Counted from the first letter of the stretch, positions 12,236 through 26,231 are shown. The stretch is DNA of 64,000 bases from Diprion similis (GCF_021155765.1 NC_060112.1:24766001-24830000); one strand, 5' to 3'. A program made the numbers and translations. The notes: generated by a model not told the origin, from the sequence alone.

Positions 12236-12347
12236 GCTTTGCCTTCTTTGTAATTTAGTGCATTTCAAAGATTCTTAAAATTACGAAATAACGATTTTCC
12301 CGAAACACGAATTAAGCAGCTATTACAATAACGTTACTAACCTCAGC
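12236..12347. mobile_element. diverged MITE fragment (GAAGTT-TIR family)
   Basis: Ends ATAACGTTACTAACCTCAGC and contains ATTACGAAATAACG, like the right half of the copy at 24891-25013. Partial and diverged. Confidence 0.4.
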
Positions 12348-12800
12348 CTCGCGACATTTTTGTTTACGACAACGTTATAATGTAAATATAATTGCAGTGC
12401 TGGACATTACATAAATTTATACAGACCAAGATCGTGAGTAGACTTGCAGTTTATAGATAGTTTCATGGATAGAAGTGGCATGAGGGGGAAGGAGTGAGAG
12501 GTGAAGAAGGAAAGGGGAGTGAAGTTAGCCACTTACTAACTGACGCTATACAGAAGTTAGCAAATGTGGCCTGCTTGGAACTTCATTCTAAACCCATTAC
12601 GACGCGACGCCCTGCAGCGTCCCGCATGAGGTTAAATTTGGTAAAGATAACGCGACGATATATTTCAAGAAAAAATCATTATTCTTCATTTCCAGAAGAG
12701 TCTCTGATACGACACTGACAATCAAATTCATTGAACCGCAAATATCAAATCCATAGTCTTCGTTGCCAGGTTAGTTTAAGCCCAGAACGGCAACGGGAGA

Positions 12801-12821
12801 GGGGGGGGGGGGGGGGGGGGG
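12801..12821. repeat. poly-G tract
   Basis: Uninterrupted run of about 21 G. Possible assembly-length uncertainty. Confidence 0.9.
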
Positions 12822-15784
12822 CAAAAACACTCCACACGAATTTAAATTTTTGGCAGCAAACAAAGAACTTACGTTTTCGACACAGGACACACGAATCGTT
12901 GACCACTTTTTATGAACGAACGCGAAAAGTTTTTTTTGGCACGCGTAATTGGTTGTTAAAAAACGACGAAAATGAGACTCCATAGGAATCTTAAGGGGGG
13001 GATTACAGTGAAATTTGGATAATATCGAATTTTTGATTTTTTAAACGACTAAAAAAGGTGTGATTCAAAAAATTCTCCCAAAAAAATTTTTTATTACGTT
13101 TGTATGTTGTCGTGAAAAATAAAAATTTCAATTTTCTGCGATGTGAAAGTGTGTGTGTGTGTGTGTGTGTGGGTGAAAAACTTTTGGCAGAAAATTTCCA
13201 GGATACTGCTCGCTAAAGTTCCTCGCGCATAGACTTTCATCGCAGGAGATTGAAACTTTTTTTTTTTTTTCAAGCCACATACAACGATAATAAAAATTTT
13301 GTTGAAAGGAATATTTGATTCCATCTTTTTTCAGTCATTTAAAAAACAAAAAACTCGATATTCATCGAATTTCCCCCATGAACGATATAATCTAGGTACA
13401 AGACTGAGGTGCTTTTTCGCATAGTTTATTTTCCGGAATAGTTTAATAAAAACAACATAAGAAAAACAAATTATAATAATAATAATAATAATAATGATAA
13501 TAATAATATTAACAACGGCATTACCGTTCTAAGGTTTAAAATCGATGATTTTATTTCAACCTCTCTGCACTACATCATCCTCCAACCTCACCAACTCCAA
13601 CCTCATAGACCCCCACGGTGTTACTAAAATTAAACATCTAACAATAAGATTCGCACCAATGCAATGGCGAAGAAGAGGTGCCTAGTAACATTGGTACGCT
13701 TATGACAATTGTCGGACGGTACTGGGACAAGTGCATGTTTTAGATTTGGCCAACAACATCTATAGACGGAAGGTGGGAGGAGTAGGTTGTACTGTTTCAA
13801 CTTCGACGACTTCGACTGACCACTGCCATGCTGCAGCACACGGGACGCGTAAGTATACTGTATCAAGGCTGACCAAAATACCGTTTCCTATATAACAGAC
13901 CACCTATAGGTACCTGTGGCCCACTACACTGCCCGCTACTCTCGGTTCTCGGCTGCTGATCCTCCGTCTGTTAGCTTGTTCAAAGCCCAACAGACACACG
14001 TACCGTACGAATTTCACATACTATATACTGCGTATCAACGAGTTACTTACTCGCGTTATCTCTAGGGCCCGGATTAATGTGTAAATACAGATTTTTTTTT
14101 TTTTTTTTCTTTTATACAAATTATTTTCATTCCTTATCTGTTTTTCTATAGACAAAGTAGGGATGGTTGGAAGCAGAAAATTAAGTTTAGTTTCTATTTT
14201 TCATGTTTAAATATGTAGATACATATTTTGTAAATTTTAAGACATAGAATTTATACGGGTTCTGTAAGTATCATTTTTTTTTTTTTTTTTTTTGGCTTTC
14301 CATTCCCTCGATGTTGAAAGAGATGATTTACCTCGTCTAATAATTTTTTTATCATCTTTCCTTCAACATTTCTAGTTACAAGACTTTGAGAACTGTTGAC
14401 TCGAATCTAAGTAGATCAAAAAAAAAAAAAAAAAAAAAAGAAAACAGCGCTGTTCAAGTATGCATAGAGAAGCCCTAGGGACTTTTCACGCCCACATTTG
14501 TATCCCATCGGAAATTCCATTCCACGTTAGTATCTATATTACAAGAATCACCTTACGGTTGTTTTCTTTCTTTCCATATATAACATTCTAAAGAGGCACG
14601 GATTGTTTTTTTCCTCAGCAGTGTTTACGCCTGCAAGAATTTTGTCGAAACTTTCTCAATCTTGTTTGACGACTAAATACATATGTATATATACCCGTTT
14701 TTCTCGATCTAGTTCGACCCGGGGAAAAAAAAAAAAACAAAAAAAAAAACATATATATTCTCAAGACGGGTTCTCCTGAAACTAACGTCTCGAGTATCTC
14801 TTCGATTTTTCTTTCCTCTCTCTTTCCCCATTCGATTCCAACTTCAGGTATAGCACAATCCGTATAGTTACTCGACGACGCCTAACAATAAGAAAGATCT
14901 CGCACCACAGCAAAATGGACTCCGGTGTTAAGGCGTTGCAGTGGTCTGCAGACCATCGACGGGACTTCCAATGATAGAAGGGCTGATCCCTGACGTCGTC
15001 GTTGGTCATGGCGTGCGTTATACGTACACGTCAGTTCGGTTCTATCGACGATGTTGCTCGTCCCTGTCGTGTCGTGTAGTGTCGTGTCGCGTTTTCCAGA
15101 CACGCACACAGATGCGATTCAAATGCGCGACCTACTTAGAGCAAGAAGTTGGTAGCAGTAGATATACGGATTTCTACAAGGTGGCCTGGAACGATGACAT
15201 CGATGACGAGGGGCAGAAGAGGCACGAAGGTCGTGACGTTGCAGCAACGTAACGGTGCGTTTTCTAAGAAGAATCGTTCTTTCGTCGCGATATCATTTCG
15301 ACGATAATACGTCAGCGTTTCTAACTTCAAAGAGAGCTGTGTCCGGCAGAAAAAGACTTCGGATTAGGATTCGATTTTTAAGTGAATTCAGTAAACAATT
15401 TTAGAAAACCTGACGACTCTTGCGGGGCAAAAATGACGATTACGAATCGCAGGCATTGGTGAAAACAACAAACTCCTCCTCATCTTCTGGTAGGTACCGT
15501 TGTTGTTTACACGCAGGGCAGGAAACCGCTTTTTCTATCGTCGATTCACGACGACGACGATGAGGCGCTCGATTGGAACAGGTACACATCCCGAACTTTC
15601 TTCGACGTCGTTGTACCTGACTACTATCCTATAACTCCGTCGTCGACCGACGACTTTGCTAAAAATACTCATCTTGCGGTACCTGAGAGAAAATAGCTAA
15701 CACTGTGCAGGGTTGGAAAGCCAAAATCTAGGGTTTTTACCATTCTATTTTTTAGCACAGCGAAACGTCAATTTTACTAAGCTA
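12822..15784. other. intergenic, mixed composition, no gene recognised
   Basis: Alternates AT-rich and GC-richer stretches (13.6-14.0 kb and 14.8-15.6 kb). Short frames on both strands overlap each other and lack splice or codon evidence. Homopolymer A and T tracts near 14100, 14280 and 14420. Confidence 0.35.
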
Positions 15785-15993
15785 AAACTAACAGCCAGAA
15801 TTTAAGCAGCCAAATGTATTAAACTTTATCGAAATAGAAAAGTATAGTTCAGTTTTATCCTCATAATTTTATAAAAATATCTCAGGGGTTCAAGGTATTT
15901 CACAAAATTTAGATTTTCGGAGTTTACTAACTTATTCGAATTTCTATTGAACATTTTAGAACATTTGGCTGCTAATTCTGGCTGCTAGCTTTA
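15785..15993. repeat. short inverted repeat, about 35-bp arms
   Basis: CAGCCAGAATTTAAGCAGCC at the left arm pairs with GGCTGCTAATTCTGGCTG at the right, with a spacer of about 140 bp. No coding content. Possibly a degenerate MITE. Confidence 0.5.
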
Positions 15994-16910
15994 GCCTAGC
16001 CTTCAGCATAGCGGCGAAAAAATTGTTCCAACGGGCTCTTTTTACACCGCTTAGAAAAAATACAGTATCAAGTTTTTGACAAACAAGTTCATTCGTGAAT
16101 ATTTTCGAAATAAAAAATAAAAATAAAAAAATATGGCTCGCAGTGGGTTCTGGGGTAAAACTTTTATGACGTATTGGAAAACCATATCCTGCTGCAGTTC
16201 GCACGTAGCATTATTATTACCACGATTATTGAACACGAGCTATCAAAGTTTGAGAAAATTTTTACGTACAACGTTTCCAAGGTTTTTTTTTGTTTTTTTT
16301 TACCAAATCTGATGTTCGCTGATTTATCTTTTATTTGCAAGAAACACAGTGTTTATCTGATCATAAGTGCTACATTGCTAAATTAAGACAAAGGAATCTG
16401 AAAAAACGATGAAATACAGTGAAGCATATTCGATATTGTATGGATAATTTCTATTCTTTGCAAGTTCTTTTTCACACATAGTGTTTAAATTGAACTTCAT
16501 CGACACTCTCCGGATTCTCCACAGTTTCGCACATCCAACAACTCTTCCGTGTTATAAGTGACGAAGTTTTGATAAGATTATCAACAAAATTCTATTCAAC
16601 GCAAGGAAATAAATCTAAAGAAGAAAAATAAAAATAAACTTTTCTTTCTACTTGAAGAATTTTACGCCGAGTAGCAGGGATCTCGAGTAAAATTCTTTGT
16701 CGATTCTTCTTTTTTTTTTTTATACACATTTACTTCTCGTATATTTTACGATAAAATATTGCAAACTGATGAAAATTGTGCTCGCCGGCGAAATTATTTA
16801 TACAAGAGCGCAAGTTTCCGGCATACCTACTCGAAAAGTGGATGATGATGTTGCCTCTCAACGAATCTGTGAACGTACGAGTATGTACATGCATACGTAG
16901 GAAGTGGCGA

Positions 16911-16946
<36 letters not shown>

Positions 16947-17800
16947 CGTGCAGAACTCCTAGCTCGGAGACCGTCTCTGTCGTAAAAATCGATCGTCCTG
17001 AACCACCGGCCAGCACCGCCACTGACAGAGGTTCGCTGGTCGCTCAAAGGATGCTAGAGAACTCTGCTGCTCGAGTTGCAGCTGGATTATATTATTCCCA
17101 GATGAAGATGTCCGACGATCAAGCAGTGTGGTTGACCGAAAATCTCGCGAGAGAGTTTTGGGCGATTGATCGATGAGTTAAACGCGTAACAAGTATACTT
17201 GATATTCGAGTTTTCTAATTCTGTGAAACGAAACTTTGTCCAGTTTCTTACGCTGCCATCGATTAATCAGTTTTCGGGAAGAAGATGAAATAACGAGGGA
17301 TCGTAATAAACGAAGAGTATCTTGCATACTTGGGTTAAGCTTAGAAATAGAAATTCGAGACCTCGTCGCTCGGGCGTAAACTGAATTTGTTGAATAATTA
17401 ATTCACGATTTTTTTCTCACTTTCCCGAAGTCGATTTCCAGGTAAGATGAGAGGAACCGAGACGTATGCAACGAAGGAAGAATGATCACAGCGGGCGGTA
17501 ATAAAAAGCTATACTCAGAGCAATGCGGAAAAAGTGTTGGCTGCTGAATTCCTGCGAGTCAGTGTGTCCGATCATAGCGACAAAAAAAATTCCCGCAATA
17601 CCAAATTCTCTGCGTTTCTCCATGAGCGCAAATCGATCGATCGATTTCCGATTTTCAACAAATTGTCTATATACTATGAAAACTAAATTTTGGTCAAAGA
17701 GCAAAGATCTCCTCACAGAACTCGGAGCGTAATCGCAAATAAGTTATAACCAGAAACGGACTTCAGCGATTCTCTTTCCATTTAGTAATAAGTAAGCAAG
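15994..17800. other. intergenic, no gene recognised
   Basis: Includes a (TA)n run at about 16912-16943. The 90-codon frame at 16904-17176 starts inside the TA run. Its second half looks weakly protein-like but matches no family I know. Confidence 0.35.
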
Positions 17801-17849
17801 TTGAACGAGGTTCGTTTCGCGTTTGATCGTAGCCTCTGTTTTTACGTTG

Positions 17850-18660
17850 CCTAGCGATGACGAGGCGTCGGCGGCGGCGGCGGCGGCGGCGGCGGGGAAA
17901 AGGCCAGCGGAATCTCGGTCTCTAGAAACGGGGATCGGCGATAAAGGGACGACACCCGAACGAAGCGAGACGGGAAAACGTAGAAGAAGAGCTAGCGGCG
18001 GCGGTCCGCCGGAAGGGCGATTCGTACGTACGGGCGGATAAAATTGGCGCCGTGGTTCTCAACCTGAGTGACAAAGAGGCAGAGCGGTTGATGCGATAAG
18101 GACGGTTTGATAAGCTACTCACGCCATGATCCTGGGAGACTGTAAGACGTCAGTCGTCGGTTGATTCCGTCGCACTCAGAGCGTTGAAAACGCTGGGATC
18201 ATCACGTCGAGCACAGATATCACAAGCTGCGCGAGCGGAGTTAAAGCTGCGTAAGTGAAGTCTCGTTTGTCGCACAACACACACACACACACACACGGGG
18301 AAGCGCACGAATGGAAGAAGAAGAAAAAGGCGCCGCGGCTCGGCGGGAAATCCTGGGAATAATCGCGGAGCAGCCGCCGGTCGAAACTCGATCACTGCCG
18401 ACCGCGGGCCTCGAGACGCGCCTTGTAGTTGTTCGGTGCAACCGAGTTTCCGTACTGAGCTCTCGACACGGCTGCAGCCGTGCCCCACTCGGCGCCACTG
18501 CCGCCAACCCCCGAGCCCAAAAGTCCCTAGCATCGGCTCCGAGTCGCGCTCGATTCGACCCAATGACGCGTCTGCGTCGGTGCCGTTCCCTCGCCTCGGG
18601 TTTACTCGGAAGGCCCCGGTTTGAACGAAAATTAGGAAACGCGGAGGGCAACGACTAGCT
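17850..18660. promoter_or_regulatory. CpG-rich segment, candidate promoter
   Basis: A GC- and CpG-rich block with a (GCG)n run near 17872-17895, in AT-rich surroundings. Such blocks often mark transcription starts in insects with unmethylated promoters. A candidate minus-strand first exon (18123-18250) lies within it. Frames here (18311-18658 plus, 18150-18563 minus, and others) are open because stop codons are rare in GC-rich DNA. Confidence 0.35.
18123..18250 (-). CDS. candidate first exon with start codon, minus strand
   Basis: On the minus strand ATCATGGC is followed directly by the consensus donor GTGAGT, giving an ATG (18125-18127) in good Kozak context and a phase-2 exon end coding Met-Ala. 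The exon would be nearly all 5' UTR. The next exon was not found. It could lie far to the left, but a link to the exon at 1415-1609 is not supported by phase. Confidence 0.25.
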
Positions 18661-18692
18661 TACCTCTTCAAATCGGTAGCCAATATTGGTTA

Positions 18693-18716
18693 CCCCCCCC
18701 CCCCCCCCCCCCCCCC
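18693..18716. repeat. poly-C tract
   Basis: Run of 24 C followed by further C-rich sequence. Confidence 0.9.
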
Positions 18717-20985
18717 ACCCCTCCCCCCGCCCCGTCGTCCTGCAAGCTACTTTCCCTCGAATTGACCGTTTATACTCGGTATGTTAAACCTGGGTGTGCA
18801 GACAGCTGCTTACCTGATTCATCACGATTGACTGTCTCCGACGCGTATGCCTAGACATAAATATATATGTCACGGAATGCTTCGTCACTGTATTAAATGT
18901 AGGCTGGACAGGTAGAAGGAACGCTCGCGTATAATCGGAATGTAAGAGGGAAATTAGGTATTACTTATAAATGTAAATAGATAGGAATAATAGGTTGTTT
19001 CTGAGACACGGTTTAATCTCATGAATGAATAATTTTTTTTAAACATGTTTATTATGCGGTAGATAATTTTTTGATATACATATATAAATACAGTTATAAA
19101 TCCTGATCGAATCAATGGCATATGTCTATCATAGTATAACAGTATGAATTACCTTCATGATTTACCTACTTTAATTCTTTGAAAATTGTTTTAAATTTGA
19201 AGAAAGTTTCGCTTCGTTATAGAGTTGATTTTATAGGCAATAAATTATTGATCGATTATAGCTGGCGACACGGAAAGTTAAGAGTTGGAAATAATATTCT
19301 TGATGAGATCAATTACGAGAAGAAATTGTTTCGTCTCACCGCAAAGTGGTCCAGCATATAGGTATATAGTGATCGTTTAACGAGTGTTATGAGGCTGCAG
19401 GCCTGATAGTTTCGAAACGGCGCAGAGCTAAATATACCTCATACTTAGCCACGTATGTTGGCAAGTGTACATAGATACATAGCATATATACATAAGCAGT
19501 ACGAACGGTTAGAAATAGGGAATAGAAAATTTACGTCGTGGATAAAGAGAATCGCGCATCTTATGGTTAAGCACCTAGCCCATTGTTAATGATTTGCATT
19601 GTGCGAAATACAGGCATCCGCACACATTCCTGTGTGTACTCACCAATGTATAGGCCTTAGAAACTAAACAGAAATACGAAACCGTTCATCCTAAAACCAA
19701 CCGTAATCCTTTCTACTTAATTATTTCCTGGCACATTGTTATGAGTATATATATGCGACATGTATATCGTACCTTTACGGTAGGTATTAATCTAACCATA
19801 GATGACATGTACAGGATCGTAAACGACCCCCAGCAGACTTTCGAACTGCGCTCCTAAGTTAGGAATTGAGATTATCGCGTTAATACTTACGCTTATACTA
19901 CAACAAAACTTTAATGAAATTAAATCTGCTCTTCAACATTCGTTTTTTTACTAAAAAACGAACAGATTTATGTACTCACCAGTCTCATTATTGCTTTTAG
20001 AACGATTTTACGAACAAAAAACGAGTGGGGTCGTCATCGACTCATTCATGAGTTGCAAGGTGAAGAAAAGATACATGTGTCTTGGGTCGATGGAGGAAAA
20101 TTAATTAATTTTCCATTCGGATTTGCTATAGTTTGTTTTTCAGAGAAATAAATAAATGCTAATGAATAATTGCACAGCTTCGACACCTTTTCATTGTGTC
20201 TACAGAATTGTGCACGCTTCTATGGATATTCAGTTTTCAAAGTTTAACTGCTTAATTTAACTCGAATTTTAAACAGGGTTTGTATATCTTAAGGTGGATT
20301 GAAAAGAATTCATTTCGGAAAGCAAAAGAACTTCCGTTAACATTAAGCTTATTTCAATTTGCCCAAGTCTAATATATACATATATTCCAAATTTCAATTA
20401 TCATTCATTAGGCTTGGAGATTTACTTATGGTAAAGCGTGATCGTTTTATAATCGATGCACTTCGCTATGCCCAATAAAACACGGTCGTATCTCCCTGGA
20501 GGCTCAAGAAAAAAAAATCCTTTGCTCAATTTGTTACGGCCTGATAAATTCCGCAAAGCGCTTGTAATATATTTCCAGTTTCTACAGACGATTGTAGTCA
20601 CACCGACAACGGCTGGCGTGCGAAATGTAAGATCTGACCATCGACGACCGCGTTTGTAATACAATAACCTTTTACCGTGGGTAAAATTAATCCTTCATCA
20701 AACATTAACCGTACTTCTGCAGCAGCGTATTGTGCTGTACATTAAATTCTCGCACCCGGACTAAACGACCGGTGTAAATAATTGGGTCGAAGGTCGACCT
20801 TACGAAGCACTGCCCAGGCAGAAGACGATAATTCCAAAAAAGAAACCAGAGCAAAGAAAAGAAACAGAAAAAAACCCGAAGACAAGATTACCGCACGATC
20901 GTGCGTAGAACGCTCAGCAGGCTCGGTTTCTCAATGAAAGAGATCAAGGATCAAGGGTAGAGAAAAAAGCAGCGACCACAAAACT
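18717..20985. other. AT-rich intergenic DNA
   Basis: No supported coding frame, RNA gene or element recognised. Confidence 0.4.
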
Positions 20986-21376
20986 CGCTCGACTTTGCCT
21001 AGGGACTTTTCGTCCCTCGGTTGGTACACCAGCGGCGCGAGGCGCGCGGTGATTGGCTAGCGACGTGAAACAGCGGACGATCGCGAGAGCGGCCATCTTT
21101 CCTTGTTGCGCGGTGCGTTTGCGCAGTTGGTCTCTTTCCGCAGCGCCGACGAGAAATCAGCGAGGTGAACGCAGCCGCGAAGCGTAACGCAACGACTCAG
21201 CGAGTCGGTAGTCGGCGGCTCGAGCAGCTCGCAACACGGAAAGTCGATCGGTGTCAGTGTTAAGGACAATAAACCGTGGTTTGAGAAAGAAAGATAAGCT
21301 GGCGGACGACGAGAGGGAAATTCTCGATTTCGGAAGTATGGAGTAGAGCCAGACCGAGTCCTCGGGCCGACGAAAG
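20986..21376 (+). promoter_or_regulatory. candidate promoter and 5' UTR exon of the GOLIM4-like gene
   Basis: A CpG-rich block with an inverted CCAAT box (ATTGG, 21052-21056) and a YY1-like site (GCGGCCATCTTT, 21089-21100), ending in a donor-like GAAAG/GTAGGA at 21376. The coding start of the GOLIM4-like gene sits two bases after a 3' splice site at 26374, so an upstream 5' UTR exon must exist, and this is the best candidate. A short upstream frame (ATG GAG TAG) occurs near 21338. The link is inferred. Confidence 0.35.
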
Positions 21377-23180
21377 GTAGGATAATCGGCGATATAAACC
21401 GAACAGAATTCATTCGACCTGTAAAAGCGCACGCAGACGCTTCCAAGCTGTTCTATTCGTCAACGTCAGCCAAGTGTCAGTGAACCCGTGCAACACGCGG
21501 CCACAGTCGGCTCTTCCTTCCTTACTCTTCGCTTTTCCTTCAGCCGCGGATAACGAAACGCAGGACGTGAGATGGTCGCCTCGTTCCCATATCAGCCATA
21601 CACGACAGTCTGCTGTCGAACCCCAATTTTCTGACAATCCTGACACGAGACGAGCGCTTCTCGACCTCTGCGATGTGCGCGAACACCCTGCGCACACGCC
21701 TGCACGCGTACAGCTTCATTCGAAGGACACGTGCATCCCGGTTACTGATCGACAATTTCAACGAGGCCAAAGGGGTCGTCCTGTCACTTGCTGCACACAA
21801 GTGTTAGCTCATCCGGTGAATCGATCATCGATCATGATTACACGAGATCGGCAAACTGCTTGCAAATTAGATTTAGGATTTTCGGTTGACACAGTATATT
21901 CACATTGATACGGAACAAGGCAGGAGAGTAAATTTAAAATTGAAATAGAGGATGTAATAATATGTGGATTCAATAAGATATGACTTAGTTATATTGAAGC
22001 CTTGATGAGCGTCACAACAAGTCACGGCTTTGGTCGATCACAAGCGGCCGACATGGATGGCAGATTGATAGTCCACTCACCTAACAAATCTATAATAATA
22101 AAATTACATAAAATCGGCCTTAGCCAATTAACAAGGAACTGCGTTGGGCATTAAGTGTGTCGTTATGATGTGTGCGAATGGTTGAGTTTATGAACGGTTT
22201 TTGACGCGTGGCTAATATGTTTATGCTATCGCTCGCACTGTTTTATTATCATTTTCTTCGCCGTTTTATTGTCACGTTCTATTTTATTGGCATCTTCGGT
22301 AGCTCTAAACCAAGACTACAAACTGTTGGCCTTCGATAAATTTTAATGCTTCATAGATTAAACATGTCGTTTTCACACTGACATACTTACGGGAAATTGT
22401 TCCTTTTGCGCTAAATTACTAACACTCGTACTTTGAAATTGAATATTAGTGTAACGTTTCTGTGTTCTTCTCTAGAATATTCTGTCCACAGTTATTCGCA
22501 CATACATAATAATATAAAAACAATCGATTTGTGGAAACAACGATCGTCATCAATGCTGTTCAGAAGTAGAAGCGGAAACGTATTTTTTGGTATAACTTAC
22601 ACTTCAATTTGCGCTCATCCAGACCATCCAACACGCTGGTTTCGTTATAATTTATAAGCATTAAACCAGCAACTTCTCTGCAGATTAGATTAACCGCGTT
22701 ATTTACTCTGTCGATCGATCGCAGCGCCTCTACTACAACGCGTCTCATAATTCGCCTCCCCTTCTTTTTCCCTCGTTTTCCTTCTTCCCGCTTCCGCAGC
22801 CGTCTCTTTCCTCGTGTTACACATGTTACACATGTTCACAATTGTATCCACGTCTTCGTTTCCGTCAAACCAGGTTTGCCACTTGGTGGCAGTATTGCCG
22901 CGAAGAACAAACAACCGGTAGAACCGAAACGGTGGTTTCGAACTCAGTTCGATTCTTACTCCTGAGCGATCGCAACCCGTTCTATTCTTCTAACCGTTCT
23001 CGCGGACTAGTTCGAATTTTGAAAAATGTTACCGCTACTCAGGCACAGAAACCGGACCGCGAGCAGTGAAGAAACCCCAGAAAATCCAGAACCGGATTCC
23101 CCGAAACACGAATGTAACTATCCGACGTATAGTATCAATTCAATTTCCCACAACGTTATTATGGGGTAGAATTAAATCAC

Positions 23181-23365
23181 GTTGAAGTTAGTAACATTAT
23201 CGTAACGATTCATGCTGACGGAACACCGTTACTTCGCCGTTTTGGAATTGTCTGAAATTCAGTAAACGGTAATAAAACAAAACACACTCAACTTCGAAAT
23301 CTTAGTTCAATCAGAATCATTGCAAAATTAAGAAAACAGTCATTACGTTACCAACTTCAACTTCG
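23181..23365. mobile_element. MITE copy 2 (GAAGTT-TIR family)
   Basis: About 185 bp with inverted ends (GAAGTTAGTAACATTATCG on the left, TACGTTACCAACTTCAAC on the right). The interior closely matches the copy at 2168-2380, including GAAATTCAGTAAACGGTAAT and CTTCGAAATCTTAGTTC. Confidence 0.65.
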
Positions 23366-24890
23366 TAGAATTAACCGGTAGTGTTTACACTCAATACTCG
23401 TCTCGAGATCGGGATACGAGTATTTTCGACGAATCATGGAAGAACGTCTGTCTTCGTTTTGTTCTTTTGTTTTTGGCCCTTGTCAAGTCCGGACAAAAGC
23501 CGAAGTTTTCGCCGTCTCGTAAAGTATGGCCCACTTGTGAATACGGCACCCTGACTACGTGGCTCACAGGCGCGGGTGTAAAATATCGAGCTGCAAAATT
23601 AGCGAGGAAAAGACACTAAGGAAGCACTTCATTAGTCGAGTACCCGGTAAACTTTACACTCCGGTTTAGAAAATTTTCTGGAATATCGCCGAATCCAAGT
23701 ACTCCTTCACTCTACATTATAGTACCAAAATCACCAATTTTAGTCGTTTATTCCAGATTTGTAACGTGGAAAATCCCTTTTGAAAATTTCTATAGTAAAT
23801 CCATAGAATCCATCCAAATCCGTTTCAAATTCCCATGGATTTGCCGGATTTCTATACGATCCCATCGGGAATTGGAACGAACCAGATGGATTCCATGTGT
23901 TCAAATTTCTTTTTTCACTAGGACGTTTTCTCTAGGGATATATACCGCAAGGGTTGTTCAAAACGTGAAAAATACCTTGTTTATTGTGAAATTATTGTAA
24001 GAAATATTTTCTACATGTGAGACCAATTTCTGAACGGCGGAAAAAACCGATCTCGTCAAATTGTTCACCCCGGCTTCTTCTAAATCATTTATTGTTGGTA
24101 AGCAATCCTGAAATTACCTGAAATGCCTCCAGGCTTTATATTTGTGTAGTATTTATACACTGATGCATGCAAAAGGGAAACATTCCTTTGCATTACATTT
24201 TAACTTTTACTCTCTCGATTTGATTCTTTCATTTGAGGAATTCAGAAAGGCTTTGACGACTAAAAATAAGGTAAAAATTTCAATGATGTTGATGATCAAG
24301 TTAAAGAATATACACAATTTTTCTTATCTTTAAGTTATTTGTCATATTTTCGACAGTGAAAATCAGTGGTATTCATCGCTTTCTATCGCCCTTAATTATT
24401 AACATTTCTTTAATGCAAACCACTGATTTTCATGATCAAAAATATAACAAAGGACTCAACAATAAGAAAAATTGCGTACGTTTTCTGGATTGTTCATAAA
24501 CGCCATTCGAAGTTTTATCTCATTTTCATCCGAATTTTGCGAATCTTTCAGTTGTATTTTCGCCAAAATACTTGTAAAATATTGTGGTAAAAAAAGCATA
24601 TTTTTTGATACTTTAAACCTTCCTAATCCACTTAAAGTCATCAAACTCTATAAGTTTAACCGAAGACTAATTAAACATCATATCATACCTATATACAAAA
24701 ATTTTATTCTATACAAAAGATTAACATAGTCGGATTTGCATGGATATTAACTACAGCCTCCAAATAAAATCAATTCTATCTAAAAAGTTGGGCCGAGTTT
24801 CGTTTCGCGAAAAGTTTTCTCATCGTCGAGGCAAAATATATAATACGTGTACCTTTGTATGTAATTAGAATAATTTTTAAGGAAATGAGA

Positions 24891-25013
24891 TTTTGGAATT
24901 TGAGTGTGTTTTGTTTTATTACAGTTTGCTGAATATTAGACAATTCCAAAATGGCGAAATAACGCTTTTTTCTCAACATGAATCGTTACGATAACGTTAC
25001 TAACTTCAATTGA
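24891..25013. mobile_element. MITE copy 3, inverted and truncated
   Basis: Matches the reverse complement of copy 2 for about 120 bp (GAGTGTGTTTTGTTTTATTA, then CAATTCCAAAATGGCGAA) and ends ATAACGTTACTAACTTCAA. The other terminus is missing. Confidence 0.6.
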
Positions 25014-26231
25014 TAGGATTGTCGATACAAAAATTGCTTTCCTATTCCCAAGTCTTTTCATAAATTGGCTAAACACCCCGAGAATATAATCGTGTGATCT
25101 ACAGAGATCCTATCACCCACAAGATGCATCTGATCGTTGTCCTCGCAAATATTTTCATTCCAATATTTTTCCACCGTCCACGCATACCTATTCATACTCA
25201 AAGGTGTCACGTTATTTTCATCTAACGATTCAAAAATATCTACATGACAATATGTTGAACGTTCTGATACGTGTTATACGATACGACTGTTTTTACGACC
25301 GACTATACGTGGCACGTTTTTTTTTTTTTTTCCATTTACACGATCATCCGACTACGCTAGTAATGACTTTCCAATTTTCCGTTATTACCTCGGTTGCGCG
25401 CAAGCTCGATTCGAACAGCAACCAATGACAAACTTCATTTGCCAAACTGATCAAGCGTCGACTAAAGTCTGCGCTTCAAAGGCAAAAAGTCATTTCACAC
25501 AGTTGTTCATAACTGAGCAGTGTTACGATACGTAATTCGCAATTTTCAACAGCTGTGTTCACCTGAGTGGCGGTTAATCGGCGATTTGCAAATTTCGTCG
25601 AGAGCTGTACAGATCGTGCAAATTTTCTTTTTTCTTTTTTTTTTTTTTCGCAACGGTTCCGCTCCTCGCCGTGAAAATTTCTCGCACGTGTTTTTTTCGC
25701 GATAGAATTGTGTGTTCGGGTGGTAAAAAAATTGTCCTAATTTTATGGAATTTAAAGTGAATCAGGGTGTGTATAGCTGTATCATCGATTTTAGAATTTG
25801 TTTCATTCGTTTTGCTTATTACACTGTACGTCTTTGTTTTTATATGTTTGTCTTGTTTTTTTTTTTTTTTTTTTTGTGAAACATGAGAGAAAGGAAAAAG
25901 AGAACAATATTACATTTCTCGTAATTAATAGATTTTATACTAGAATGGAGACACTCGAAAAGACGAATTCGTGTCTTCCACGTTGCAAAAGATGGACAAA
26001 CATCGATGTTGAAAAATTCATCGTTGAATTCGTATTGTATATAGCATTATATACAGCACTTGTGTTAATTCAACTGACTAAATAATTGAGAACACACGTT
26101 GAAACGTATATGTAAATGAATATTAACGCTATGAGCCCGGATGTGTTGTTAATAATTCCATCACCTGTCTGAAGAATGGTTATAAATGAAATTCCTCAAC
26201 AATGTTAATTTACATTTTATATTCTGTGAAA

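Larger units (their letters stand above)
21377..26231. other. probable first intron, non-coding
   Basis: Holds two MITE copies (23181-23365 and 24891-25013) and otherwise AT-rich DNA. The 144-codon frame at 21474-21908 overlaps other long frames in the GC-richer flank of the promoter and has no splice support. Confidence 0.35.

Noticed and set aside
16904..17176. 90-codon plus frame, partly protein-like
   Set aside because: Starts in a TA repeat, no usable splice structure or family match; kept only as a remark.
18150..18658. Overlapping long frames on both strands
   Set aside because: GC-rich DNA lowers stop frequency; frames on both strands look alike and lack a domain.
21474..21908. 144-codon plus frame after the candidate promoter
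   Set aside because: Overlapped by equally long minus frames, no domain; the region is probably intron after the 21376 donor.
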